The notes under the pieces are model-generated. The model was given only the letters and a program-made list of their open reading frames with translations, was not told the DNA's origin and made no database searches. A program made the translations under genes and the position numbers. This document shows positions 1-6,600 of a stretch of 10,768 nucleotides of DNA, in pieces. Source of the DNA: Promethearchaeota archaeon (GTDB lineage Archaea; Asgardarchaeota; Lokiarchaeia; Sigynarchaeales; SOKP01); contig JAHLWV010000062.1 of the NCBI GenBank assembly GCA_019057735.1, forward strand, positions 1 to 10,768, in the 5' to 3' direction. Positions within the stretch are counted from its first letter, which is position 1, and each line of letters starts with the position of its first letter.

Positions 1-484
1 CAACCCCTTCACCTAATTTTCGTCCCATTATCGTGATACTTCTGTGCATTCTGTTGAGAGTTGTGTTTTTACATACATCAATAAATGTCTCCCAGTACTT
101 GTCATTATTGTGATAAAGTTCTGTCCCTAAAGTAAATTTAACTTTCTCTGCGTCAGCCCCAACAGCTCTCAAGCAAGCTTTTAAACCTTCTTTAAAATAA
201 CCAGTAGCAATTTTCTGAATTTGTTCTAAATCTCCGCCTAATTTATCGTTTATCCAACTATGCCAATCAGCTAGGAATACTGAACATTTAACCCCGGCAT
301 CTAAGAAATCTTTTATTTTTGACATACACACAATACCAGTCCCTAAATGAACCTTTCCCGAGATTTCAAATCCGATGTAATGATTTAAAGGCACTCCAGA
401 TTCTAAATATCGCTTTAAATCGTCCTCAGTTAAAACTTCTTCGGTTCCTCGTTTTATTAATTCAAATCGTTCTGAGACATTCAT
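1..484 (-). CDS. tyrS: Tyrosyl-tRNA synthetase, N-terminal part (cut by window edge)
   Basis: Charges tRNA-Tyr with tyrosine in the cytosol (class I aminoacyl-tRNA synthetase). About 161 residues are visible before the window ends; the family is about 370 long, so the rest of the catalytic domain with its KMSKS loop and the anticodon-binding domain lie outside. The start MNVSERFELIKRGTEE, then HYIGFEISG (35-43) and the HIGH-like HLGTG (46-50), is followed by FLADWHSWINDKLGGDLE (70-87) and RSITIMGRKLGEG (148-160). From memory this matches the Thermococcales form of TyrRS closely, rather than the Methanocaldococcus-like form (GFEPSGKIHLGH). The ATG at 484-482 is the first Met in the frame and sits at the family's usual N-terminus. 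No Shine-Dalgarno is obvious; an AT-rich TATA-like stretch lies at about 505-520, compatible with a leaderless or short-leader mRNA. ppdK lies 92 bases upstream on the same strand. Confidence 0.95.
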   Translation of the reverse strand, partial: MNVSERFELIKRGTEEVLTEDDLKRYLESGVPLNHYIGFEISGKVHLGTGIVCMSKIKDFLDAGVKCSVFLADWHSWINDKLGGDLEQIQKIATGYFKEGLKACLRAVGADAEKVKFTLGTELYHNNDKYWETFIDVCKNTTLNRMHRSITIMGRKLGEGV

Positions 485-576
485 GAGTATAAATAAAATT
501 AGAAGATTTAATTATTTTATTACTGAAGAAATTGTTTAAAAATAGGAAGATAAATAGTAGAGAGGATTGTTAATTC

Positions 577-3276
577 TTATAATTCCTTATTTTTTTCTTT
601 AATTACGGCTTGTGCCGCTGAAATTCTCGCAACGGGTATCCTAAATGGTGAACAAGACACATAATCTAAACCAATTTTGTGAAAGAACTCCACGCTTTTT
701 GGCTCTCCACCATGCTCACCACATATTCCAATTTTTAAGTTGGGTCTAGTCTCCCTCCCCAATTTGATTGCTATTTTCATTAATTTTCCTACTCCATCTT
801 GATCAAGTGTTTCAAACGGATTTCGTTCAAGAATTTCCTTATTCAAATAAACTGGAATGAACTTACCTTCAGCATCGTCTCGACTGAAACCAAATGTCAT
901 TTGGGTTAAATCGTTAGTTCCAAAGGAGAAAAATTCCGCTTCCATAGCAATCTCGTCTGCGGTGAGAGCTGCCCTTGGAATTTCAATCATTGTTCCAAAC
1001 TTGTACTTTAAATCCACGCCGTATTCTTTAATTGTCTCTTCTGCTATTTCAAGTAATTGTTTTTTTACGTACTGAAGTTCTGATATCATGCCAATAAGGG
1101 GGATCATTACTTCGGGAAGAACATCAACACCTTGCAGTTTGAGTTCACAAGCTGCTTGGAAAATAGCTTTAACTTGCATTTCGTTGATTTCTGGCCAGAC
1201 TATGCCAAGACGGCAACCTCTAAGACCCATCATGGGATTTTCCTCTGATAGGGAGCGAATTAATTTAATAACTTTCTTCTTTTTTTTTATTTCTTTGTCA
1301 AGAGGGCTTGTTTCTAGCAGAGATTTAGATAGAGAATTTGTCATTTTCAATTCTTGATACTCTAATAAAACCGTGGATAATTCGGGTAAGAACTCATGCA
1401 AAGGAGGATCAAGTAACCTAATCGTCACGGGTTTACCTTCCATAATTTTAAAGATTTCTAAGAAATCTCCTTTTTGCATTGGTAAAATTTTATTTAATGC
1501 ATCTTGACGATCTTCCATGGTTTGAGCCATTATCATTTTCTGAACCACTGGCAGCCGTTCTTGGCTCATGAACATATGTTCGGTCCTCGTTAATCCTATA
1601 CCTTCGGCGCCGAATTCTAACGCTTTCTTAGCGTCTACAGGAGTGTCTGCATTTGCTCGAACACCCATGGTTCGAACTTCGTCAGCCATTTCTAATAATT
1701 CTAAGAATTCATCCTTTATCTCGGGTTGTATCAATGGAACTATTCCTTCTATTATGCGTCCTGTTGTTCCATCAATTGTAATGTATTTACCTTCTTTAAT
1801 AGTAGTCCCTGCTACCTTAAATTCTCTAGCTTCCTCGTCAATTTCAACATCTTGAGCTCCGACAATTGCTGGTTTACCCATTCCTCTTGCAACAACGGCA
1901 GCATGAGATGTTTTTCCTCCAAATTGAGTCAAAACGCCACTGGATGCGTATAAACCATGAACATCCTCAGGTTTAGTTTGAGGTCGTACTAAAATTATCT
2001 CTTTATCTTGAGAATTAGCCAACTCTTCAGCGCGATCAGAATCAAATATAGCAATCCCCGACACGGCACCTGGTGAAGCGTTAATCCCTTTGGCTAAAAC
2101 ACGCACTATAGCATTCTCATCTATGCTTTTAAATAAAAGTTTCGATATTTTGTTTGGATCGATACTCATAATTGCTTGTTCCCGAGTTATTAACCCTTCT
2201 TTAACCATATCCACTGCGATTTTAACTGCTGCTGAAGGCGTACGTTTTCCATTTCTAGTTTGTAGAATGTAAAGGACTCCATTTTCTATTGTGAATTCAA
2301 TATCTTGCATATCTTTATAGTGGTTTTCGAGTTTAACCATAGTTTGCTTCAAGTCTTCATAAATTTCTGGAAACTCTTTGGCGAGTTCTTCAAGTTTCTT
2401 AGGGGTCCGTATTCCGGCAACTACATCTTCTCCTTGAGCGTTAGTTAAATATTCCCCAAATGTTACATTCTCTCCATTCGAAGGATCTCGCGTAAATGCA
2501 ACTCCCGTGGCGGAATTGTTTCCCTTATTTCCAAATACCATAGCTTGTATGTTAACAGCTGTTCCTAAATTAGGTATATTAGAAATCTTTCGATATGTAA
2601 TAGCTCGCTTGTTGTTCCAAGATTTAAATACCGCTTCTATTGATATAAATAGCTGCTTAAATGGATCTTGAGGGAACGGTGAACCTATTTCTTTCTCGTA
2701 TAAGGCTTTATAATCAGCAATTACTTTCTGTAAATCCTGGTCTTTTAGATCTGTATCTTGAGCAGTTCTCGAGATCGCACGCTTATATTTGTCAAGAATT
2801 CTTTCAAATTTCTCATCTCCGATCCCCATACAAACGTCCCCAAACATTTGAATAAATCTTCTCCAGGAATCATAGGCAAATCGCGGATTTCCTGTCAGTT
2901 CTGCCATTCCTTTAATAGATTCATCGTTTAATCCTAGATTTAAAACTGTGTCCATCATGCCCGGCATTGACATTGGAGCTCCACTTCTTACGCTTATTAA
3001 TAAAGGATTTTTCTTATCTCCAAATATTTTTCCCGTAGCTTTTTCTAGGCTTTTTAAATGTTCTAAGACCATAGGCTTAATTTGCTCCATTATCTTTTCA
3101 GGATCTTTAAAATAGAGCAAGCATGCAGCTGTGGTTATAGTAAAGCCCGGAGGAATATTTAACCCCAAATTAGTCATTTCTCCGAGATTTGCGCCTTTTC
3201 CTCCAAGTAGGTTCTTTAACTCTTTTCTACCTTCGCTAAAATCGTAGACATACTTGGGTGTATCAGTAGAAGTCAT
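577..3276 (-). CDS. ppdK: Pyruvate, phosphate dikinase
   Basis: Interconverts pyruvate + ATP + Pi with PEP + AMP + PPi in the cytosol, giving PEP for gluconeogenesis or, in reverse, ATP-sparing glycolysis. Full length (899 residues; the family is about 870-900). Order: N-terminal nucleotide-binding region with GGKGANLGEM (25-34), PPGFTIT (42-48) and RSGAPMSMPGMMDTVLNLG (97-115); mobile phosphohistidine domain with GGKTSHAAVVARGMGKPAIVG (453-473), in which His458 is the phosphocarrier; C-terminal PEP/pyruvate barrel with GLTRTEHMF, SFGTNDLTQMT and CGEHGG, where Cys852 is the catalytic acid. Thr456, two residues before the His, is the residue that the regulatory protein PDRP phosphorylates in plants and some bacteria; no PDRP gene is in the window. 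The ATG at 3276 places the GGKGANLGEM motif where the family has it. A TATA/BRE-like element lies upstream at 3386-3403. Neighbours tyrS and the HAD phosphatase do not suggest a shared pathway. Confidence 0.97.
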   Translation of the reverse strand: MTSTDTPKYVYDFSEGRKELKNLLGGKGANLGEMTNLGLNIPPGFTITTAACLLYFKDPEKIMEQIKPMVLEHLKSLEKATGKIFGDKKNPLLISVRSGAPMSMPGMMDTVLNLGLNDESIKGMAELTGNPRFAYDSWRRFIQMFGDVCMGIGDEKFERILDKYKRAISRTAQDTDLKDQDLQKVIADYKALYEKEIGSPFPQDPFKQLFISIEAVFKSWNNKRAITYRKISNIPNLGTAVNIQAMVFGNKGNNSATGVAFTRDPSNGENVTFGEYLTNAQGEDVVAGIRTPKKLEELAKEFPEIYEDLKQTMVKLENHYKDMQDIEFTIENGVLYILQTRNGKRTPSAAVKIAVDMVKEGLITREQAIMSIDPNKISKLLFKSIDENAIVRVLAKGINASPGAVSGIAIFDSDRAEELANSQDKEIILVRPQTKPEDVHGLYASSGVLTQFGGKTSHAAVVARGMGKPAIVGAQDVEIDEEAREFKVAGTTIKEGKYITIDGTTGRIIEGIVPLIQPEIKDEFLELLEMADEVRTMGVRANADTPVDAKKALEFGAEGIGLTRTEHMFMSQERLPVVQKMIMAQTMEDRQDALNKILPMQKGDFLEIFKIMEGKPVTIRLLDPPLHEFLPELSTVLLEYQELKMTNSLSKSLLETSPLDKEIKKKKKVIKLIRSLSEENPMMGLRGCRLGIVWPEINEMQVKAIFQAACELKLQGVDVLPEVMIPLIGMISELQYVKKQLLEIAEETIKEYGVDLKYKFGTMIEIPRAALTADEIAMEAEFFSFGTNDLTQMTFGFSRDDAEGKFIPVYLNKEILERNPFETLDQDGVGKLMKIAIKLGRETRPNLKIGICGEHGGEPKSVEFFHKIGLDYVSCSPFRIPVARISAAQAVIKEKNKEL

Positions 3277-3385
3277 TTTTCAATTCTCAATTTAGTATAG
3301 TTGAATACATTTATTATTTCCATTATTCCGCTTTTTCGTTGAATAATGATATTGTACTATAATTTCTCTTCTGAAATAAAATTAT

Positions 3386-3403
3386 CTATATAGTAAGGTT
3401 TGG
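3386..3403 (-). promoter_or_regulatory. Candidate BRE/TATA promoter of ppdK
   Basis: On the minus strand this reads CCAAACCTTACTATATAG, resembling an archaeal purine/A-rich BRE followed by a TATA box (TATATA core at 3387-3392). Transcription would start about 25 bases downstream, leaving a leader of roughly 85 bases before the ppdK ATG. A weaker alternative, CTATACTAAA near 3292-3301, would give an almost leaderless message. Called by eye in AT-rich DNA. Confidence 0.35.
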
Positions 3404-3425
3404 AGTTACAAGGAAGGATGATATA

Positions 3426-4229
3426 TTAATTGAAAATCTCCAAAATTTCCCAAATACCATTTATTATATAATTAGGTTTTTCAGATTTGTTTTTATTAAT
3501 CATTTCTAAAGTAGTCTCTCCAGAAAGCACGCAACACGTTGTAACTCCAGCGCTTATTCCCATTTTTATGTCTGTATACAATCTATCTCCAAACATTACT
3601 GCATCTTGAGGTTTTACTCCGATTTCCCTGAGTTTAAACAAGAGCATTTCTTTGTTTGGCTTTCCAAAAACAACTGGCATTCGTTCTGTCGTTTTATATA
3701 AGAGGGCGGCAATACCTCCAGCATCAGGTATAAATCCATCCTCTGTAGGGCATTTATCGTCCAAATGAGTAGCGATATACGGAAGCCCTTTTTGGAGTAA
3801 ATACGATGCTTTTACTAACCGATTATAAGTCATTTCTTGATCAAAAGCGAGAACTATAATTTCGGGATTACTTTCGCTTAAAGCAAACCCTTCCTCAATG
3901 AACTCTTTTTTAAGAGACTCATTTCCTAGTAAAAAAACAGTAGTGTAGTTATTTTTCTTTAGATAGCTAATGGTAGGATGTTGAGAAAGTATTATATTTT
4001 CACGGGTTGCTTTCAAGGATAACTTATTTAACTTTTTAAGGTAATCTGAGGTTGATTTACTTGAATTGTTTGAAAGAAAAAAATATCGCTTTCCGTGCTC
4101 TTGAAGAGCTTTTATTATTTCAATCACTCCTTCAAAAAGTTTATTTCCTAAATAAAGAGTCCCATCCAAGTCAAAGAAGAATACTTTTTTTCTTCTTAAT
4201 TCAGCGATACTTTTGCTTATGGAGCTCAT
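3426..4229 (-). CDS. HAD superfamily phosphatase, NagD-like subfamily IIA
   Basis: A cytosolic HAD phosphohydrolase of 267 residues. Motif I is FFFDLDGTLYLG (17-28) with nucleophile Asp20 and acid/base Asp22; motif II is FLSNNSS with Ser53; motif III is the Lys in FGKPNKEM (Lys190); motif IV is MFGDRLYTDI with Asp215 and Asp220 for Mg2+. The NagD-type C2 cap sits between motifs II and III, with PDAGGIAALL at 168-177 where NagD/4-nitrophenylphosphatase/phosphoglycolate phosphatase relatives have a similar glycine-rich turn. Length and motif order match subfamily IIA (about 250-270). The substrate cannot be read from sequence: candidates include phosphoglycolate, glycerol phosphate, nucleotides or sugar phosphates. 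The ATG at 4229-4227 is the only sensible start before motif I; it lacks a clear Shine-Dalgarno, and a TATA-like TTTTAAA lies about 23 bases upstream. The gene stands alone: 149 bases to ppdK and 83 bases from the next gene upstream. Confidence 0.9.
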   Translation of the reverse strand: MSSISKSIAELRRKKVFFFDLDGTLYLGNKLFEGVIEIIKALQEHGKRYFFLSNNSSKSTSDYLKKLNKLSLKATRENIILSQHPTISYLKKNNYTTVFLLGNESLKKEFIEEGFALSESNPEIIVLAFDQEMTYNRLVKASYLLQKGLPYIATHLDDKCPTEDGFIPDAGGIAALLYKTTERMPVVFGKPNKEMLLFKLREIGVKPQDAVMFGDRLYTDIKMGISAGVTTCCVLSGETTLEMINKNKSEKPNYIINGIWEILEIFN

Positions 4230-4246
4230 ATAAAATACTCGAGAAA

Positions 4247-4258
4247 GTTTAAAATAAA
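4247..4258 (-). promoter_or_regulatory. Candidate TATA box of the HAD phosphatase gene
   Basis: The minus strand reads TTATTTTAAAC, centred about 23 bases upstream of the ATG at 4229. That spacing would put the transcription start at or next to the start codon, which agrees with the lack of a Shine-Dalgarno. Weak by itself in AT-rich sequence. Confidence 0.3.
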
Positions 4259-4312
4259 TTTGACAAATAACTTAATTTAGTAAGTTAAACGTTTTAAATA
4301 AATTAGATCTTT

Positions 4313-4999
4313 CTAATCCCGATAAGGAACTATGCTCATTTTCTCTTCTTTTAATTTTAGCCAAGCTTTGTATTTAAAAGTATATTTACCTTTAATTAAT
4401 GGGTTATAACCCGTTTCTTCTTCAAATAAAATTCGTTTTATCTCAGAATCTATTTGTTTACACCTCTTAATAGTATGCCTCCTAGCGCCTATTATGCCAA
4501 GGGTTATTATAGAAATAACTACAATTAAAATTATTAGAATTGTCTGCGAGAAGTTTGCGTACATGTTAATAAAAACAAACATTATAATAATTGGAATGAC
4601 ACTGAAATAACAATAGAGACAGTAGTAGCTACTATCACCAACAAAAAATTGTGTTTTTACTATGTCCGGATTATTTTCGGTTATAGTAAGTATTAACCAT
4701 TTACGATAACCGGCTGTAAACTTTCTATTTCTAGATGCTTCTAAACCAGATTCATCGTAATACTTCTTTTGTTTTAACATTGTATCTGAAATGATACAAA
4801 TCTTTTTTTCTTTAAATTCTAAATAAAGAAATAAGGAGAAAACAAAGCTAATAAAAAAAATTAGATATGTAACTGGAGGAATAACAAAATGATCTTCAAA
4901 CATCACCGTTACGAACCAAAAGATGAGTATAATACAGATATAAGAGAATATTTTTTTTAGTTTTGAGGTAAAGTATAATCTTAAAAATAATCTAAGCAT
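4313..4999 (-). CDS. Four-helix membrane protein with internal duplication, unknown function
   Basis: I do not recognise a family. The 228-residue product has hydrophobic segments at about 17-34, 40-60, 124-147 and 151-171, forming two hairpins, each followed by a charged cytosolic-looking stretch. The two halves look duplicated at an offset of 112 residues: residues 81-102 align without gaps to 193-214, sharing G, K-(F/Y)-T, Y-(K/R) and W-L (for example RKFTAGYRKWL and GKYTFKYKAWL). The positively charged tails after each hairpin suggest both face the cytosol. The ATG at 4999 is preceded by a good AGGA ribosome-binding site 4 bases away. It follows the RGG/zinc-ribbon gene by 120 bases with a T-tract and its own TATA-like box between them, so it is probably transcribed separately. 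A real gene is likely given the clean membrane pattern and start signals; the function is unknown. Confidence 0.8.
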   Translation of the reverse strand: MLRLFLRLYFTSKLKKIFSYICIILIFWFVTVMFEDHFVIPPVTYLIFFISFVFSLFLYLEFKEKKICIISDTMLKQKKYYDESGLEASRNRKFTAGYRKWLILTITENNPDIVKTQFFVGDSSYYCLYCYFSVIPIIIMFVFINMYANFSQTILIILIVVISIITLGIIGARRHTIKRCKQIDSEIKRILFEEETGYNPLIKGKYTFKYKAWLKLKEEKMSIVPYRD

Positions 5000-5003
5000 T
5001 TTT

Positions 5004-5007
5004 TCCT
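5004..5007 (-). promoter_or_regulatory. Ribosome-binding site of the four-helix membrane protein gene
   Basis: AGGA on the minus strand, 4 bases upstream of the ATG at 4999-4997. It is one of the clearer Shine-Dalgarno sites in the window and supports this start. Confidence 0.55.
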
Positions 5008-5027
5008 GTTTATGTTTACATATTGCT

Positions 5028-5037
5028 ATTTTAAAGT
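5028..5037 (-). promoter_or_regulatory. Candidate TATA box of the four-helix membrane protein gene
   Basis: ACTTTAAAAT on the minus strand, centred about 33 bases before the ATG at 4999. This would give a leader of roughly 8-10 bases that just contains the AGGA site. Called by eye. Confidence 0.3.
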
Positions 5038-5041
5038 AAGG

Positions 5042-5049
5042 AAAAAAAA
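5042..5049 (-). terminator. T8 tract, candidate archaeal terminator of the zinc-ribbon gene
   Basis: Eight consecutive T on the minus strand, about 70 bases after the stop at 5120-5122 and before the next gene's TATA-like box. Archaeal RNA polymerase terminates at such T-tracts without needing a hairpin. Confidence 0.4.
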
Positions 5050-5119
5050 GTAAAAATTTAAGATTTTTGGTTTTGGGTCTAGATTTGGTTTTTTGACTGC
5101 ATTAAGATTTTGATTGGTA

Positions 5120-5797
5120 TTATGATTTTGCTCCCTCTATTTCTGTTCCGCACCATTTACAAAATTTATCGTCTTGTGTTAATTTACTACGGCAAAATGA
5201 ACATGTTTTCGATTTTTTTGGAGTTATCATGGTTGGTTCCTTAGTACTCCTACCGTCAACTTTACCTCCACATTTGGGGCAAAAGTGAGCATCGGGTCTG
5301 AGTGAATTTCCACAACGAATACAATTAGTATCTGATTTACTAGGTGTTTTTATGGTTGATTTACTAGGTGTTTTTATAGCTAATTTTGCGGGAGCTGCTT
5401 TCAATGATTTCTTTGGTTTTAATTTCTTCTGTCCTCTTCTAGCAAATAAAGCAGCAACAATTACGATTCCAATAACCACTATGATAATAATTAATATTGG
5501 ACTAAGATCCATCCACCTATCAGTAGAAGAAATTCCTGTTTCGTAAGTCACATCAAAAGTAATAGTCGTGGTTTCTTCTGGAGAAAGCATTGGATCAAAA
5601 TAAACGAAGAAATACCACAGTCCATCATTCGGAACAGTAAAGTCATTTTCAGGGATTGAATCAACTCCTTCAATATAGAAATCAGCGGCTGATAAATCAA
5701 TCACGCTCGCAGCAGAGTAATCAATTGTGAAATTGACCACGGCTGTAGACACCCCATCGTTAAACCAAACAACATAATAATCTCTCGCTGATAACAC
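5120..5797 (-). CDS. C-terminal fragment of the split protein: beta domain, membrane helix, double zinc ribbon
   Basis: The 3' part of the interrupted gene. A GTG at 5797 is the first standard start codon after the TAA, but it has no convincing ribosome-binding site and cuts into a beta-rich domain whose sense frame extends back to 5962, so I doubt independent translation. In this fragment's numbering: an extracytoplasmic beta-strand-rich region (1-97), a hydrophobic helix (99-119), a basic linker ARRGQKKLKPKK that marks the cytosolic side, a tandem TIKTPSKS linker, then two CxxC-x10-CxxC ribbons (Cys 159/162/173/176 and 199/202/213/216) of the DZR or zinc-ribbon type. Each ribbon should bind one Zn2+. 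Such ribbons often mediate protein or nucleic acid contacts, but the partner is unknown. Confidence 0.7.
   Translation of the reverse strand: MLSARDYYVVWFNDGVSTAVVNFTIDYSAASVIDLSAADFYIEGVDSIPENDFTVPNDGLWYFFVYFDPMLSPEETTTITFDVTYETGISSTDRWMDLSPILIIIIVVIGIVIVAALFARRGQKKLKPKKSLKAAPAKLAIKTPSKSTIKTPSKSDTNCIRCGNSLRPDAHFCPKCGGKVDGRSTKEPTMITPKKSKTCSFCRSKLTQDDKFCKWCGTEIEGAKS
5333..5380. repeat. Two tandem 24-bp units in the zinc-ribbon linker
   Basis: Units 5333-5356 and 5357-5380 differ at two positions, both in the last three bases. The period is eight codons and duplicates the linker peptide TIKTPSKS between the membrane helix and the first zinc ribbon. The near identity suggests a recent slippage duplication that lengthened the linker in frame. 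Confidence 0.85.
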
Positions 5798-5962
5798 ATT
5801 ATATATTCCAGTATCTGATAATACATCGTTTTCGTCAACAAAAAAAGTTGGACTACCACCTTGATTCCAATCGTAAAGTGCTTGACCGCTTGCTATAAAA
5901 AAATCAACTTGGCTTGACGCGTTAAAATCGTAGTTTATTGTTGATCCCGGTTTTAAATAATA

Positions 5963-5965
5963 TTA
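5963..5965 (-). other. In-frame TAA that interrupts the RGG/zinc-ribbon gene
   Basis: Codon 212 of the frame starting at 6598. The flanking codons read GAA TAT ATA, then TAA, then TAT TAT TTA AAA. A tyrosine here would give an unbroken aromatic-rich strand (QYEYI-Y-YYLKPG), so a single substitution TAT or TAC to TAA is the simplest explanation. No frameshift is needed, because both sides share one frame. Confidence 0.85.
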
Positions 5966-6598
5966 TATATATTCATATTGATTGTTTAGAAGACTAAGCT
6001 GATCAGAATCGCTCCCAACTTTCGTAGTAGTAGGTAAAGACTCAAAAGGTCGATCCCATATAGCAAAGCTTATTAAACTAAGTGATGATTGTATTGAATA
6101 TGTTATATCATTCCCACTTTTCATATTTTCGTATTCGTACCAATATTCGTTAAAGTATAGCGTTTCAGTTGAGCGATAATTCACAGTACCATTTGCATCA
6201 CTATTACTAAAAGGAAACCACATCGCAACTCCAAAAAGAGGCAATAATATTAATCCTAAGACGATTGCTATCGTTACACCGCCTCCAACATAGACAGGGG
6301 AATAGTACCAAGGTCTATACCATCGTCCAGCCCAATATGGATGATACCACCAGCGCATATACCATGGTCGATACCCATACCAGTAGTGTCTCCTGCGGGG
6401 TCTATAATAAGAGTGTCGGTACGGTCCGCTAGGTGCTCTTGAGGTTACTCGTCTTGCTCCAGTTCTTCCAAAAGGTGTTCCTGAAGATCTTGAACCGCCC
6501 ATTCGAAATCCTGCTGAGCCTCCACGAAACCCTCCGCCTCTAAAACCACCACCACTAAAACCTCCGCCTCTAAAACCACCGCCACCACCACGAGGCAC
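5963..6598 (-). CDS. N-terminal fragment: Gly/Arg and Trp/Tyr-rich membrane protein
   Basis: 211 residues before the in-frame TAA. It begins MPRGGGGGFRGGGFSGGG with four GGGF(R/S) units and continues with Ser/Arg-rich sequence. Residues 60-103 contain 20 Tyr or Trp among 44 residues, mixed with Arg, Pro and His. A hydrophobic helix follows at about 105-130, then the first extracytoplasmic repeat (about 135-211). The Arg-rich flank (RPRRR at 66-70) puts the N-terminus in the cytosol. RGG/FGG sequence with dense Arg-aromatic pairing is the composition of known RNA-binding and condensate-forming regions; a role of that kind is inference only. The start is GTG, 2 bases after the stop of the CBS gene, with a strong GAGGTG ribosome-binding site inside the end of that gene. 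The two are very likely one transcript with translational coupling. Confidence 0.8.
   Translation of the reverse strand: MPRGGGGGFRGGGFSGGGFRGGGFRGGSAGFRMGGSRSSGTPFGRTGARRVTSRAPSGPYRHSYYRPRRRHYWYGYRPWYMRWWYHPYWAGRWYRPWYYSPVYVGGGVTIAIVLGLILLPLFGVAMWFPFSNSDANGTVNYRSTETLYFNEYWYEYENMKSGNDITYSIQSSLSLISFAIWDRPFESLPTTTKVGSDSDQLSLLNNQYEYI
6531..6590. repeat. Tandem 30-bp Gly-rich coding repeat
   Basis: Two consecutive 30-base units (6531-6560 and 6561-6590), alike over the first 20 bases, encode the GGGFR/GGGFS decapeptide period at the N-terminus of the RGG protein. The period is a multiple of three, so copy-number change would keep the frame. Confidence 0.6.
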
Positions 6599-6600
6599 TT

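Larger units (their letters stand above)
5120..6598 (-). pseudogene. RGG/aromatic-rich membrane protein with double zinc ribbon; one reading frame split by an in-frame TAA
   Basis: The frame opened by the GTG at 6598 continues past a TAA at 5963-5965 for 55 sense codons without another stop and runs straight into the frame ending at 5120. The conceptual product is 492 residues. It has a Gly/Phe/Arg-rich start (1-50), a Trp/Tyr/Arg/Pro-rich stretch (59-103), membrane helix 1 (about 105-130), an extracytoplasmic beta-rich region (about 135-360), helix 2 (about 366-386), a basic linker and two zinc ribbons (Cys pairs 426/429-440/443 and 466/469-480/483). The stop falls between two repeats of the extracytoplasmic region: ENMKSGNDITYS (157-168) and YYLKPGSTINYD (213-224) align, so the domain architecture needs both halves. 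One base change (TAA for TAT or TAC) would restore QYEYI-Tyr-YYLKPG. Other genes here end in normal TAA stops, so TAA is not generally recoded. Sequencing error, a nonsense polymorphism, a decaying gene or readthrough are all possible. Confidence 0.75.

Noticed and set aside
857..2855. Plus-strand open frames of 60-95 codons opposite ppdK
   Set aside because: They lie antisense to a full-length, motif-complete ppdK, have no family signatures and have Ser/Pro/Ile-rich compositions typical of antisense frames.
4052..4252. Plus-strand open frame opposite the HAD phosphatase start
   Set aside because: It is a shadow of a clear HAD gene, with no motif or start signal.
5050..5119. Imperfect repeated GATTTTTGGTTTTGG-like words after the zinc-ribbon gene
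   Set aside because: They are low-complexity T/G-rich sequence without regular spacing or arms, not a convincing repeat or RNA element.
5352..5546. Plus-strand open frame opposite the zinc-ribbon protein
   Set aside because: It is antisense to the membrane helix and basic linker; its hydrophobic pattern is a complement artefact.
5963..5965. Stop-codon recoding (pyrrolysine-type or genome-wide TAA reassignment) as the reason for the split gene
   Set aside because: Pyrrolysine uses TAG, and other genes in this window end at TAA in the expected place, so TAA is used as a stop here. Local readthrough is not excluded.
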